Below are positions 1 to 6,803 of a stretch of DNA of 10,114 nt, in pieces. The notes beneath the pieces were generated by a model. That model was not told the origin of the DNA, ran no database searches, and saw only the letters and a list, made by a program, of their open reading frames with translations. Position numbers and translations under genes: made by a program. Location: positions 1 through 10,114 of the forward strand of contig CAZBXQ010000093.1 in the NCBI GenBank assembly GCA_964495935.1, written 5' to 3'. This DNA is from JAJYSO01 sp964495935 (GTDB lineage Bacteria > Bacteroidota > Bacteroidia > Flavobacteriales > Flavobacteriaceae). The stretch's first letter is position 1. Each line of letters opens with the position of its first letter.

Positions 1-481
1 ATTTCGTTAGATTTTCAGCCAATTATGACTTTAGGTACTACATTCAGTAATCATCTATATTAAATACAAAAGTTTCGAGGTTCATCCTTCAGGCATTAAT
101 TTATGCTTATTGTTCCGAAATCGACACCCCGCCCTGCGGGCACCCCTCTACCAGAGGGAAATTAGGTTTATTTTCTTTTTTAATCCTCCGGATCCCAACT
201 ACATTTCATTGAATCGCACATCCATTCCCCTCTTTTTAAAGAGGGGTGCCGTAGGTGGGGTGTTTGGGATGGATTCAATCAATTTACTTTTTTATAACCC
301 ATTAAAAATAAATACAGTATGAATATATTCCGATAAATCGTGTTGAATTCAGTTCATGAGAACATCTCCGAAACTTCAGTTAAATATAAAGGTCAACGTA
401 GAATTAGATAACAGAGTCCAATCTCATTATAATTTCTTTAAAAAAGAGTGGAACACAACAATTTATAATAAAATAAAGTTG
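1..481. other. Noncoding region upstream of the rpsA promoter
   Basis: No convincing gene is present. The two short open frames on the plus strand (110-322 and 356-538) have low-complexity, unrecognisable products, and the first runs straight through the GC-rich inverted repeats. Apart from the repeat pair at 124-263, the stretch is AT-rich and I see no RNA gene in it. It is likely the downstream flank of a gene outside the window plus the upstream flank of rpsA. Confidence 0.6.
124..263. repeat. Inverted pair of REP-like GC-rich repeats
   Basis: Two GC-rich units face each other in AT-rich noncoding DNA. The left unit begins at 124 with ACACCCCGCCCTGCGG and continues into CACCCCTCT. The reverse complement of the right unit, read from 263, begins ACACCCCACCTACGG and also continues into CACCCCTCT. 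The arms (124-149 and 240-263) differ only by two single-base gaps and two substitutions. Each unit also carries its own small hairpin on the inner side: CCCTCT/AGAGGG at 144-158, and a perfect 9-bp stem CCCCTCTTT/AAAGAGGGG at 227-246. About 70 bases separate the two units. An inverted pair of hairpin-forming units resembles the REP doublets (BIME/REPIN) of other bacteria. The symmetry is seen directly; membership of a mobile, genome-wide family is inference. Confidence 0.75.
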
Positions 482-489
482 TATTTTTG
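482..489 (+). promoter_or_regulatory. Candidate rpsA promoter, Bacteroidota -7 element
   Basis: TATTTTTG matches the Bacteroidota sigma-factor -7 consensus TAnnTTTG and is followed by CAC. No good TTG-type -33 element is visible at the usual spacing, where the sequence is A-rich. If used, transcription would start near 495 and give a leader of about 120 nt before the S1 start codon. Confidence 0.55.
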
Positions 490-500
490 CACTCCTTTTA

Positions 501-580
501 TACGGCGTCTTGGAGAATTAAAAGGAATGTTCATTTAATTTATAACTTCTTCTATCACTTATAGCCGATATCAGTTCTCC
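501..580 (+). promoter_or_regulatory. Structured 5' leader of rpsA, possible autoregulatory RNA
   Basis: Several complementary segments lie between the putative transcription start and the ATG at 615. TACGGC (501-506) can pair with GCCGATA (564-570) if one base is bulged. GGAGAA (512-517) can pair with TTCTCC (575-580). These two helices interleave, so together they would form a pseudoknot or act as alternatives. AATTAAA (516-522) and TTTAATT (534-540) form a third stem inside the large loop. S1 is known to repress its own mRNA in Enterobacteria through a structured leader. A comparable role here is inference from position and base pairing only. Confidence 0.35.
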
Positions 581-614
581 GGATAAAGGATAGAATACAA
601 ACGAATTTTCAGCT

Positions 615-2570
615 ATGGCTGAAGAAAAAGAAAAAAATATGGCTGAAGCCAAAAAGAATCAAGCAGCAGAAAGCGCAAATACAAAAGCTGAGGAGGCTGC
701 AAAAAAACCGGAAACAGAGGTTGCTGAAGCACAGGAAAACCCTACTTCTCAAATTCACGCCAACCCTGTTGAGGGGATGGAAGCTGATTCTCAACCTCCC
801 GTTAAGGAGCAACAACAAGATCCTGAACAGTTTTTAAAGGATTTTAATTGGCACAATTATGAAGAGGGAATCGACAAGATTTCTGACGACAAGTTGGATG
901 AATTTGAAAAACTCGTCGAAGAAAACTTTGTAGAAACTCTCGATAATGAGGTGGTTGAGGGAACGGTTATCAACATTACCGATCGCGATGCCATTATCGA
1001 TATCCACGCCAAGAGTGAGGGGGTTATTTCCCTGAATGAATTCCGTTATAATCCGGATTTGGCGGTTGGCGATAAGGTTGATGTTTATGTCGATGTACGG
1101 GAAGATGCTTCCGGGCAATTGATCCTTTCTCACCGAAAGGCTCGGGTAATTAAATCTTGGGAGCGTATCAATGCGGCTTATGATGATGAAACCATCCTTA
1201 CCGGTACGATTTTAAGCCGTACCAAAGGAGGTATGATTGTCGATATCTTGGGAATTGAATGTTTCTTGCCCGGTTCGCAAATTGATGTAAAAGCCATTCG
1301 GGATTACGACGCTTATGTCGGAAAATCAATGGACTTCAAAGTGGTGAAAATCAACCATGAATACAAGAATGTGGTCGTTTCTCATAAAGCACTTATCGAA
1401 GCCGATATCGAGAAGCAGAAAAAGGAAATTATCAGTCAGCTGGAGAAAGGTCAGGTGCTTGAAGGTACCGTTAAGAATATTACTTCGTACGGCGTCTTTA
1501 TTGATCTGGGCGGTGTTGACGGATTGATTCATATTACCGACCTGTCTTGGTCACGAATCAATCATCCGGAAGAAATTGTCGAGCTCGATCAGAAACTGAA
1601 CGTGGTTATTCTGGATTTCGACGAAGCTAAAACCCGAATTCAATTGGGTCTGAAGCAATTGAAACAGCATCCCTGGGAAGCCCTTGATCCCGACTTGAAG
1701 GTAGGAGATAAAGTAAAAGGCAAAGTCGTTGTGATTGCCGATTACGGGGCTTTCGTAGAGATTGAAGAAGGTGTGGAAGGATTGATTCACGTTTCCGAAA
1801 TGTCTTGGAGTACGCATTTGCGTTCTGCACAGGATTTTGTCAACGTGGGCGATGAAGTCGAAGCTCAGATCCTCACCTTAGACCGCGAAGAACGAAAAAT
1901 GTCATTGGGAATCAAGCAATTGACGCCTGATCCATGGACCGATATTACCGCTAAATATCCGGTAGGGTCCAAACATACCGGAGTGATCCGCAATTTTACC
2001 AACTTTGGTGTATTTGTCGAATTGGAGGAAGGTATTGATGGATTGATTTACATCTCTGATCTCTCTTGGACCAAGAAAATTAAACATCCTTCTGAGTTCT
2101 GTAACTTAGGCGATGAAATTGAAGTTGTGGTTCTGGAATTGGATGTGGAAGAGCGCAAATTGAGCCTCGGGCATAAGCAGACTAAAGAGAATCCTTGGGA
2201 TAAATATGCTACCGAATATGCAGTAGGTACCAAGCATACGGCAAAAATTGAAAACATCGTAGGAAATAAAGGTGCTACGGTCGAATTCAATGATGATATT
2301 ACTGCTTTTATTCCGAAGCGTTACCTTGAGAAAGAAGATGGAACGATGCTTCAAAAAGGTGATGAAGCTGAGTTTATGGTGATTGAATTCAACAAGGAAT
2401 TTAAACGTGTTGTGGCTTCCCACACTTCTATCTTTAAAGAGGGTGAAGCCAGGATTGTTGCAGAAGCTAAGAAGCGGGCTGCGCGGGAACAAGAGGATTC
2501 AAAACCGACTATTGGTGATGCCAACGCGGAGTTGCAAGCTCTGAAAGATAAAATGGAAGGGAAGAAATAA
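615..2570 (+). CDS. rpsA: 30S ribosomal protein S1
   Basis: This is ribosomal protein S1, which binds mRNA on the small ribosomal subunit and helps load and unfold it during initiation. The 651-residue product has an acidic, Ala/Glu-rich N-terminal extension (about 1-110) and six S1 (OB-fold) domains: roughly 111-176, 191-259, 277-346, 362-433, 447-519 and 536-604. Domains 3-5 carry the classic signature, for example GVFIDLGGVDGLIHITDLSW, with repeats of GLIHVSEMSW and GLIYISDLSW. Domains 1, 2 and 6 are more divergent, as expected for the ribosome-docking end and the last repeat. A charged tail follows. The first ATG (615) is chosen; a second in-frame ATG at 639 sits in a near repeat (MAEEKEKN then MAEAKKNQ) and could be the true start. 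No Shine-Dalgarno sequence precedes either, which is usual in Bacteroidota. The gene is monocistronic, with its own leader and terminator. Confidence 0.98.
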   Translation: MAEEKEKNMAEAKKNQAAESANTKAEEAAKKPETEVAEAQENPTSQIHANPVEGMEADSQPPVKEQQQDPEQFLKDFNWHNYEEGIDKISDDKLDEFEKLVEENFVETLDNEVVEGTVINITDRDAIIDIHAKSEGVISLNEFRYNPDLAVGDKVDVYVDVREDASGQLILSHRKARVIKSWERINAAYDDETILTGTILSRTKGGMIVDILGIECFLPGSQIDVKAIRDYDAYVGKSMDFKVVKINHEYKNVVVSHKALIEADIEKQKKEIISQLEKGQVLEGTVKNITSYGVFIDLGGVDGLIHITDLSWSRINHPEEIVELDQKLNVVILDFDEAKTRIQLGLKQLKQHPWEALDPDLKVGDKVKGKVVVIADYGAFVEIEEGVEGLIHVSEMSWSTHLRSAQDFVNVGDEVEAQILTLDREERKMSLGIKQLTPDPWTDITAKYPVGSKHTGVIRNFTNFGVFVELEEGIDGLIYISDLSWTKKIKHPSEFCNLGDEIEVVVLELDVEERKLSLGHKQTKENPWDKYATEYAVGTKHTAKIENIVGNKGATVEFNDDITAFIPKRYLEKEDGTMLQKGDEAEFMVIEFNKEFKRVVASHTSIFKEGEARIVAEAKKRAAREQEDSKPTIGDANAELQALKDKMEGKK

Positions 2571-2596
2571 AATAGTTTCCATCCGTTTGAAATGAT

Positions 2597-2638
2597 AAAA
2601 GTGCTGTCCGGTAATGTGGGCAGCACTTTTTTATTTTC
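2597..2638 (+). terminator. Intrinsic terminator of rpsA
   Basis: AAAAGTGCTG (2597-2606) pairs perfectly with CAGCACTTTT (2621-2630), and two further CC/GG pairs can extend the stem across one mismatch. The loop is 14 nt or less, and a T-rich run (TTTTTTATTTT) follows. It lies 27 nt after the rpsA stop codon. The A-run on the 5' side also gives weak function on the opposite strand. Confidence 0.9.
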
Positions 2639-2892
2639 GTTTTGAAATAAAATTGAGTGTGTTTGATCCGGATTTAATCCGAAATGTTTTATAGGCTGTA
2701 ATGCAAGAGAACAGAGAGATCCTGCCTCTGTATCTCGGGGATTGAGGGGAAATAAATGATTCTACCGTTTTCGTAGGCGAAGAGGAAACTAAAGTGAGTT
2801 GATAAAATGATCGAGGAAGAAATGTTGTAACATCTTGAAAATGTATGCGGCTCGTGCCTTTCTATAGGGGAAAAGGACCGGAATAGGACTGA
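2639..2892. other. Convergent intergenic spacer without a recognised gene
   Basis: About 250 bases separate the two facing terminators of rpsA and the lipoprotein gene. I see no open frame with recognisable product, no tRNA and no strong repeat. It contains a small perfect palindrome CGGATTTAATCCG (2669-2681) and ATGTTGTAACAT (2822-2833), both too short to interpret. Base composition is purine-rich on the plus strand over about 2700-2880. Confidence 0.5.
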
Positions 2893-2932
2893 TAAAAAAA
2901 CCTGATGATTGGGGGGGAGATCACCAGGCCTT
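2893..2932 (-). terminator. Intrinsic terminator of the lipoprotein gene
   Basis: Read on the minus strand, CCTGGTGAT (2928-2920) pairs with ATCATCAGG (2909-2901) with a single G-U pair. The loop is C-rich and comes from the run of seven G at 2911-2917 on the plus strand. Seven T follow (2900-2894). It lies about 30 nt past the stop codon of the lipoprotein gene. Confidence 0.85.
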
Positions 2933-2957
2933 TATTGATCTGCTGACATTAAAAACT

Positions 2958-3608
2958 CTAAACCTGTCTGAGATTTACGTCTGTTTCCTCTTGTTCTTGA
3001 GAAGGAGTTCCTTTTTCAGCCTTGGAACCATTGGGAGAAGGAGTCTCTCGCGGAATTACTCGCCGATTGGGGCGGGGGTGCTGTTGAAAGAATTGTTCCT
3101 GCATTTTTTTCATCTGCTCCATAAGTCGTTGATGAAAATCTCGGGGATCTTTTTTATCGCCTTCTCCTTCACTGCTTAGGGAATCGGAAAGGAAATCTTC
3201 ATCAAAACCCTGCATAAAATCATTGAGATCCATTCCTTGGAAACCCTGCATAAAGTCATTAAGGCTCATATCTCCAAAATTTTGCATAAAATCATCCATA
3301 TTCATGCCGTTAAAACCCTGCATGAGATCTTGCATGTTTTTCCCGTTGAAATGACCTCCTATTTGTGAGAGTAAGCTATCTATTTTTTCAGGAGGGACTT
3401 CCTGGCCGTTAATGGATGAATAACTATACGAATAGGTAGAATCTCTGGAAATTAAATTTCCATCATCGTCATATTGTTCGTGAACGGTCCAGTTTTCGTT
3501 TGGTGACTTTGAAGTTGTGGTTTTTTCGTTTTTTTGCTTTTGATTTTCCTGCCCCTGACAGGCTATAAAACCGAAAAATAGAAAACTAAGTAAAATTAAA
3601 TTTTTCAT
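2958..3608 (-). CDS. Small lipoprotein with Met/Phe-rich tandem repeats
   Basis: I do not recognise a named family. The 216-residue product starts MKNLILLSFLFFGFIAC, a type II signal peptide with the lipobox cysteine at residue 17, so it should be exported and lipid-anchored in the envelope. The open frame extends upstream to a GTG at 3644, but that would put 12 charged or polar residues before the signal, so the ATG at 3608 is preferred. After a Gln/Lys/Thr-rich linker and a segment NWTVHEQYDDDGNLISRDST come four tandem 12-residue repeats (residues 91-138) of the form (N/S/D)-(M/L)-x-D-(L/F)-M-Q-(G/N)-F-x-x-M. Then follow a Ser/Asp/Glu-rich stretch, a Met/Gln/Lys-rich helix-like segment and a Pro/Arg/Glu-rich tail. 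It has its own promoter candidate and terminator and lies downstream of the DUF349 gene on the same strand. The function is unknown; a structural or metal/ligand-binding surface protein is only a guess. Confidence 0.78.
   Translation of the reverse strand: MKNLILLSFLFFGFIACQGQENQKQKNEKTTTSKSPNENWTVHEQYDDDGNLISRDSTYSYSYSSINGQEVPPEKIDSLLSQIGGHFNGKNMQDLMQGFNGMNMDDFMQNFGDMSLNDFMQGFQGMDLNDFMQGFDEDFLSDSLSSEGEGDKKDPRDFHQRLMEQMKKMQEQFFQQHPRPNRRVIPRETPSPNGSKAEKGTPSQEQEETDVNLRQV
3195..3338 (-). repeat. Four tandem 36-bp units inside the lipoprotein gene
   Basis: The units are 3303-3338, 3267-3302, 3231-3266 and 3195-3230 in coding order. They encode NMQDLMQGFNGM, NMDDFMQNFGDM, SLNDFMQGFQGM and DLNDFMQGFDED. 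The core DFMQGF recurs exactly in units three and four. The DNA units differ at many positions, so the duplication is not recent. Confidence 0.85.
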
Positions 3609-3696
3609 AAGACATCCAATTTTAATGTTATCATCCTGATTCACTCAAAATAAATGCCTTTTTTAAAATTTTACCCTTAAAATATCGCTAAAACTT

Positions 3697-3704
3697 CAAA
3701 TGTA
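3697..3704 (-). promoter_or_regulatory. Candidate -7 element for the lipoprotein gene
   Basis: On the minus strand TACATTTG is an exact fit to the Bacteroidota TAnnTTTG element. It lies about 90 nt upstream of the ATG at 3608. I find no well-placed TTG -33 element, so this remains a candidate. Confidence 0.4.
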
Positions 3705-3759
3705 AAGTGGGTTTTATGCTTTGATAATTTTTCATTCACAACAGGATTTAGGGCACTTC

Positions 3760-3781
3760 AAAAGGGGGGCTTCCTTTTTTT
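3760..3781. terminator. Weak terminator-like hairpin after the DUF349 gene
   Basis: AAAAGG (3760-3765) and CCTTTT (3773-3778) can form a short stem with a 7-nt loop. T residues follow on the plus strand and a shorter T run on the minus strand. It lies about 90 nt past the stop codon of the DUF349 gene. The stem is short and mostly A-T, and the longer T run faces the plus strand where no gene ends, so its role is doubtful. Confidence 0.25.
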
Positions 3782-3866
3782 ACGGCGTGACACAATTCTC
3801 CCAATTTTACGAATCTGTTTATTCAAGAGAATTATCCATTCATAAATCTGCACCAGAGATCTAATT

Positions 3867-5891
3867 CTACAATCGTTTAAGCTTTTTGAGCTTCCCTTTC
3901 CAAGTTTGCAATTCTCGTTTTAGGCGATCAATCTTTTTGTAAGTCGTCTTCATCAGAGGATTATTTTTGTCGGCAACATCAAAAAAATTCAGATTGGTTT
4001 CCAGTTGGCGAATTTCGTCTCGGGTCTGATCGATCTTTTTGTGCAGAAAAGAAGCTTCTTTCTGTATTTTCCGATCATCATCGGCCTCTTCCAAGGCCTG
4101 TAGGCGATTTTCATACTTCAATAAATCGGCTTCTTTTTGGCTGAAATCCAACTTTTTAAACAAGGTATCCAGCACTTTGTTAAAATCCCGATCGACGTGT
4201 TTTTTATTTCGCGGTACAGCCCCTAATTTTTTCCACGTTTCGATCTTATTTTTGATGATGGTGATATTTTCTTCTCGATTTCCTTCGAAGGAAAATGTTT
4301 TTAAAGTATCGAGAAAATCCTTTTTCTTTTTATAATTCTCCAAGGCTGCCTGATCGGCTTTATCCTGGCGGGCGTGAAGACGATCAAAGTAATGATTACA
4401 AGCTTTTTGAAATTGTTTCCAAATGGCATCACTCTTTTTTCGAGGGACATATCCAATCTTTTTCCAATCGCTTTGAATCCTCTTCATGATCGGAGTTACT
4501 CGTTCAAAATCATCACTGTCCTTGTTTTCCTCGGCGACCTGAATGAGTTCCAGTTTCTTTTTATAGTTTTCCTTTTGCTCTTTTTTCCGATTTTTATAAA
4601 ATTCGTTTTTCTTGTGATTAAATTCTCTGGAGATGGATTTAAAAGTATCCCAGATTTCTTGATTTTTGGCTCGGGGAACCCGACCAGTATTGAAAAACTG
4701 CTCTCTTAATTTCTTAAATTTCTTGATTTTATTTTGAGCACTTCTATGAGAAGTTATTTTTTCTTCTTTGAGGTTTTGAAGAACTTCTATGATTTCCTCC
4801 TTTTTTTTGAGGTTCTGTTCTCTTTTTTTATCCAGTTCTTCAAAGTGAGCCCTTCGGTTTTTATGAATCTTTTTGGTTGCCGCACTGAAACGCTCCCATA
4901 TATCATCACTGTATTCCTTGGGCACCGGGCCTACATCTTCCTTCCACATACGATGGAGGTTTTGCAGTTCTCGAAAAGCGCGGTTTACATCTTTCTCCTG
5001 TGTCAGTTCTTCGGCCCGACCGATCATCTTTAGCTTCTGTTCGAGATTATGCTTATAATCCAGCTCGCGGAATTCGCGATCGAGATGGAGGAAATCGTAA
5101 AATCGCTCAACGTGATGATGATAAGTATTCCAGGTATCTTTATAATCATTTCGGGGGACCGGACCCGCCTTACGCCAGCGTTCCTGAAGTTTTTTAAATT
5201 CTTTAAAATTGGCATTCATGTCTGTGCCTACACCGGTAATGGCCTTGAGCTCCTCAATGATGGATAAGCGACGCTCCAGGTTTTCCTGAAGATTCTTCCT
5301 GACGTTTTTATAGTAATTATCTCGCTTTTCTTTGTATTCGAAGTAGAATTTATTGAACTTCTTTTCTCCCGGAGTCGAGTAATGAAAATCTATAATACTT
5401 CCTCCCTGATTTAAAAACTCTTGTTTTTTGGCCTCTCGTTTTTTTCCGAATTTGGTGTCGAATTCAGCTTTTATTTCTCGTACGTGATGACGTATTTTTT
5501 TTACCGGATGGGCTTTAAGAAGGCGTGCGAGCTCTTCCCCGAGGGCCTCGATATTCATTTCGTCATAAGCCTTTACGGGAATGCCGTAAAATTCATCCTC
5601 AAGGCTTTCATCCTCCTCATCCTCTTCATCTTCGCTGGAGGAAGCATATACCTCGTCATGCTTCTCAAAATTGGATGTTGAATCTGCAGTCTGGCTTTTT
5701 TCGGTGGCGGCAGCATCCTTTTTTTCCGATACTTCTACCGGTTTACCTTCTTCTTTGGAGGGCAAAGAGGGGCTATTTTCTTTCTGCTCGGGTAGCGGCA
5801 AAGTATTTTCTTCAGCTTGTCCTTTTTGTTTTTTTTCTTCGTTATTCTTTTGGTGCTCCGGATGTTGAAGGGGGGTGGTGTTTTCTGGCAT
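3867..5891 (-). CDS. DUF349 repeat protein (five repeats)
   Basis: The 674-residue product contains five DUF349 repeats at a spacing of about 77 residues. Each has the family core of a Trp-containing helix followed by G-x-VP-(R/K) and a second helix with W..F: GPVPR at 243, GPVPK at 321, GRVPR at 403, GYVPR at 480 and GAVPR at 557. The repeats are predicted to be helical and strongly basic. The N-terminal ~105 residues are Glu/Pro/Ser-rich with an acidic block (about 86-100, SEDEEDEEDESLEDE) and look disordered. The C-terminus (about 580-674) is a coiled-coil-like Lys-rich segment. There is no signal peptide, so it is cytoplasmic. Large DUF349 proteins are typical of Bacteroidota; their biochemical role is not established, though basic helical repeats fit nucleic-acid or ribosome binding. 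The ATG at 5891 has only a weak GAGAAG element before it. It sits between the lipoprotein gene and an unrecognised gene on the same strand, with large gaps, so a shared operon is uncertain. Confidence 0.95.
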   Translation of the reverse strand: MPENTTPLQHPEHQKNNEEKKQKGQAEENTLPLPEQKENSPSLPSKEEGKPVEVSEKKDAAATEKSQTADSTSNFEKHDEVYASSSEDEEDEEDESLEDEFYGIPVKAYDEMNIEALGEELARLLKAHPVKKIRHHVREIKAEFDTKFGKKREAKKQEFLNQGGSIIDFHYSTPGEKKFNKFYFEYKEKRDNYYKNVRKNLQENLERRLSIIEELKAITGVGTDMNANFKEFKKLQERWRKAGPVPRNDYKDTWNTYHHHVERFYDFLHLDREFRELDYKHNLEQKLKMIGRAEELTQEKDVNRAFRELQNLHRMWKEDVGPVPKEYSDDIWERFSAATKKIHKNRRAHFEELDKKREQNLKKKEEIIEVLQNLKEEKITSHRSAQNKIKKFKKLREQFFNTGRVPRAKNQEIWDTFKSISREFNHKKNEFYKNRKKEQKENYKKKLELIQVAEENKDSDDFERVTPIMKRIQSDWKKIGYVPRKKSDAIWKQFQKACNHYFDRLHARQDKADQAALENYKKKKDFLDTLKTFSFEGNREENITIIKNKIETWKKLGAVPRNKKHVDRDFNKVLDTLFKKLDFSQKEADLLKYENRLQALEEADDDRKIQKEASFLHKKIDQTRDEIRQLETNLNFFDVADKNNPLMKTTYKKIDRLKRELQTWKGKLKKLKRL

Positions 5892-5909
5892 AGCTTCTCG
5901 TTTTTATCA

Positions 5910-5935
5910 CATCCTTCCCGTTCAAGGGAAGAATG
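5910..5935 (-). promoter_or_regulatory. 5' UTR hairpin upstream of the DUF349 gene
   Basis: On the minus strand CATTCTTCCC (5935-5926) pairs with GGGAAGGATG (5919-5910) over ten positions, including one T-G wobble, around a 6-nt loop TTGAAC. The stem ends 18 nt before the ATG at 5891. The 3' arm holds the only purine-rich GGGAAGG tract in the leader. It could hold back ribosome access or mark a binding site. There is no T-run, so it is not a terminator. Confidence 0.5.
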
Positions 5936-5962
5936 GTAGCAGTTCAGTGAAATTTTAGATTT

Positions 5963-5993
5963 CTAATATAAACAGTCTTTTCTGAGGGAACAA
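5963..5993 (-). promoter_or_regulatory. Candidate promoter of the DUF349 gene
   Basis: On the minus strand, TTG (5993-5991) is followed after 20 nt by TATATTAG (5970-5963). This is one mismatch from the TAnnTTTG -7 element at a spacing typical of Bacteroidota promoters. It lies about 72 nt upstream of the ATG, so the transcript would include the 5910-5935 hairpin. Confidence 0.4.
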
Positions 5994-6097
5994 GAAAAAA
6001 ACAGAAACTTAACTATTCTTGGATTTGATTTTAAGGACTACCGGAAATTAAAACTATTATAATTGATGTGGGATAGTAGAATTTTTTCTCTAATAAG

Positions 6098-6649
6098 TCA
6101 TGTTATCCGTTCTTCCAAACTCGTAATGATTTGATTTTCTTTTTGGGCTTTTTGATATTCGCTTGCCAGTGATTTTTTATTATTAATCCCAATTTCCATA
6201 TTTCCACTTTCGATAAAACCATCATACACGATTACCCCTTTAAAAGGAAGGATATTCAACCGATAAACAGCCGGGAATTCGGGAATCAACTCTTCAAAGG
6301 AATTGCTCAGAGCCTTGACAGCATAGAAATTTTTGTTCTTCAGATTTCTGAAAATAGCGTGTTCCGATAAGCATTTTAAGAATATAAATTTTCCGGTGAT
6401 GGATTTTCGATGCCCCTCCAAAATGATACGTTGTGCTTTCGGGATTCCTCCACCATCAAGGTATAGGTCAAGCAATTTTTTATTTTTCAAAAAAACATTT
6501 CGACACAAGCCTTTTGTTGTGAATGTAGTATTTAGGAAATCTTGAAATGATAAGTCTCTTTTTAAAATGTTTGTATAATTTCCAACAAAATAGAATAAAT
6601 TCAGTTGTGTATTCAAAAATTCAAAGTAATCTTTCTCGGAGAGTGTCAT
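6098..6649 (-). CDS. Hypothetical protein, 183 residues
   Basis: I do not recognise the family with confidence. The product has no signal peptide or transmembrane segment and begins MTLSEKDYFEFLNTQLNLFYFV, with an amphipathic, aromatic-rich N-terminal half. The most distinctive stretch is LPFKGVIVYDGFI at about residues 134-146, which reads like the conserved core of a small alpha/beta domain. A Lys/Glu/Gln-rich helical tail (about 157-180) follows. The coding strand is more AT-rich than its neighbours. It stands alone: about 200 bases separate it from the DUF349 gene downstream, and it is divergent from the oxygenase gene with about 154 bases between the two starts. The ATG at 6649 has no clear ribosome binding site. 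It is probably a real gene given its length and ordinary amino-acid composition. An accessory origin is plausible but not shown. Confidence 0.72.
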   Translation of the reverse strand: MTLSEKDYFEFLNTQLNLFYFVGNYTNILKRDLSFQDFLNTTFTTKGLCRNVFLKNKKLLDLYLDGGGIPKAQRIILEGHRKSITGKFIFLKCLSEHAIFRNLKNKNFYAVKALSNSFEELIPEFPAVYRLNILPFKGVIVYDGFIESGNMEIGINNKKSLASEYQKAQKENQIITSLEERIT

Positions 6650-6803
6650 TTGCAGGATTATTTTTTACAAAAAAAGAAAGCTTTTTAGTTAATAGCATAA
6701 AAAATGACTAAAAAAACCCGCTGCTATTTCTGTGATATCGCTATAGCTTATCGTATAAAATTAGGTAATTTCGTTCTCTTTAAAAATCAGTAATCCTCCA
6801 ATT

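Noticed and set aside
110..322. Open frame of 70 codons on the plus strand
   Set aside because: It runs through the GC-rich inverted repeats and its product is low in complexity with no recognisable pattern.
356..538. Open frame of 60 codons before rpsA
   Set aside because: It covers the candidate rpsA promoter and leader, and its product resembles nothing known.
2822..2833. Palindrome ATGTTGTAACAT resembling the vapBC operator core
   Set aside because: The spacer differs (2 versus 4 bases), there is no neighbouring regulator gene, and such a short AT-rich palindrome can arise by chance.
3609..3644. Upstream GTG start for the lipoprotein gene
   Set aside because: It would place 12 mostly polar or charged residues ahead of a well-formed lipoprotein signal peptide.
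3828..3868. AGAATTA/TAATTCT inverted repeat overlapping the DUF349 stop codon
   Set aside because: It is a short A-T stem with a 27-base loop and no T-run, so it is not convincing as a terminator.
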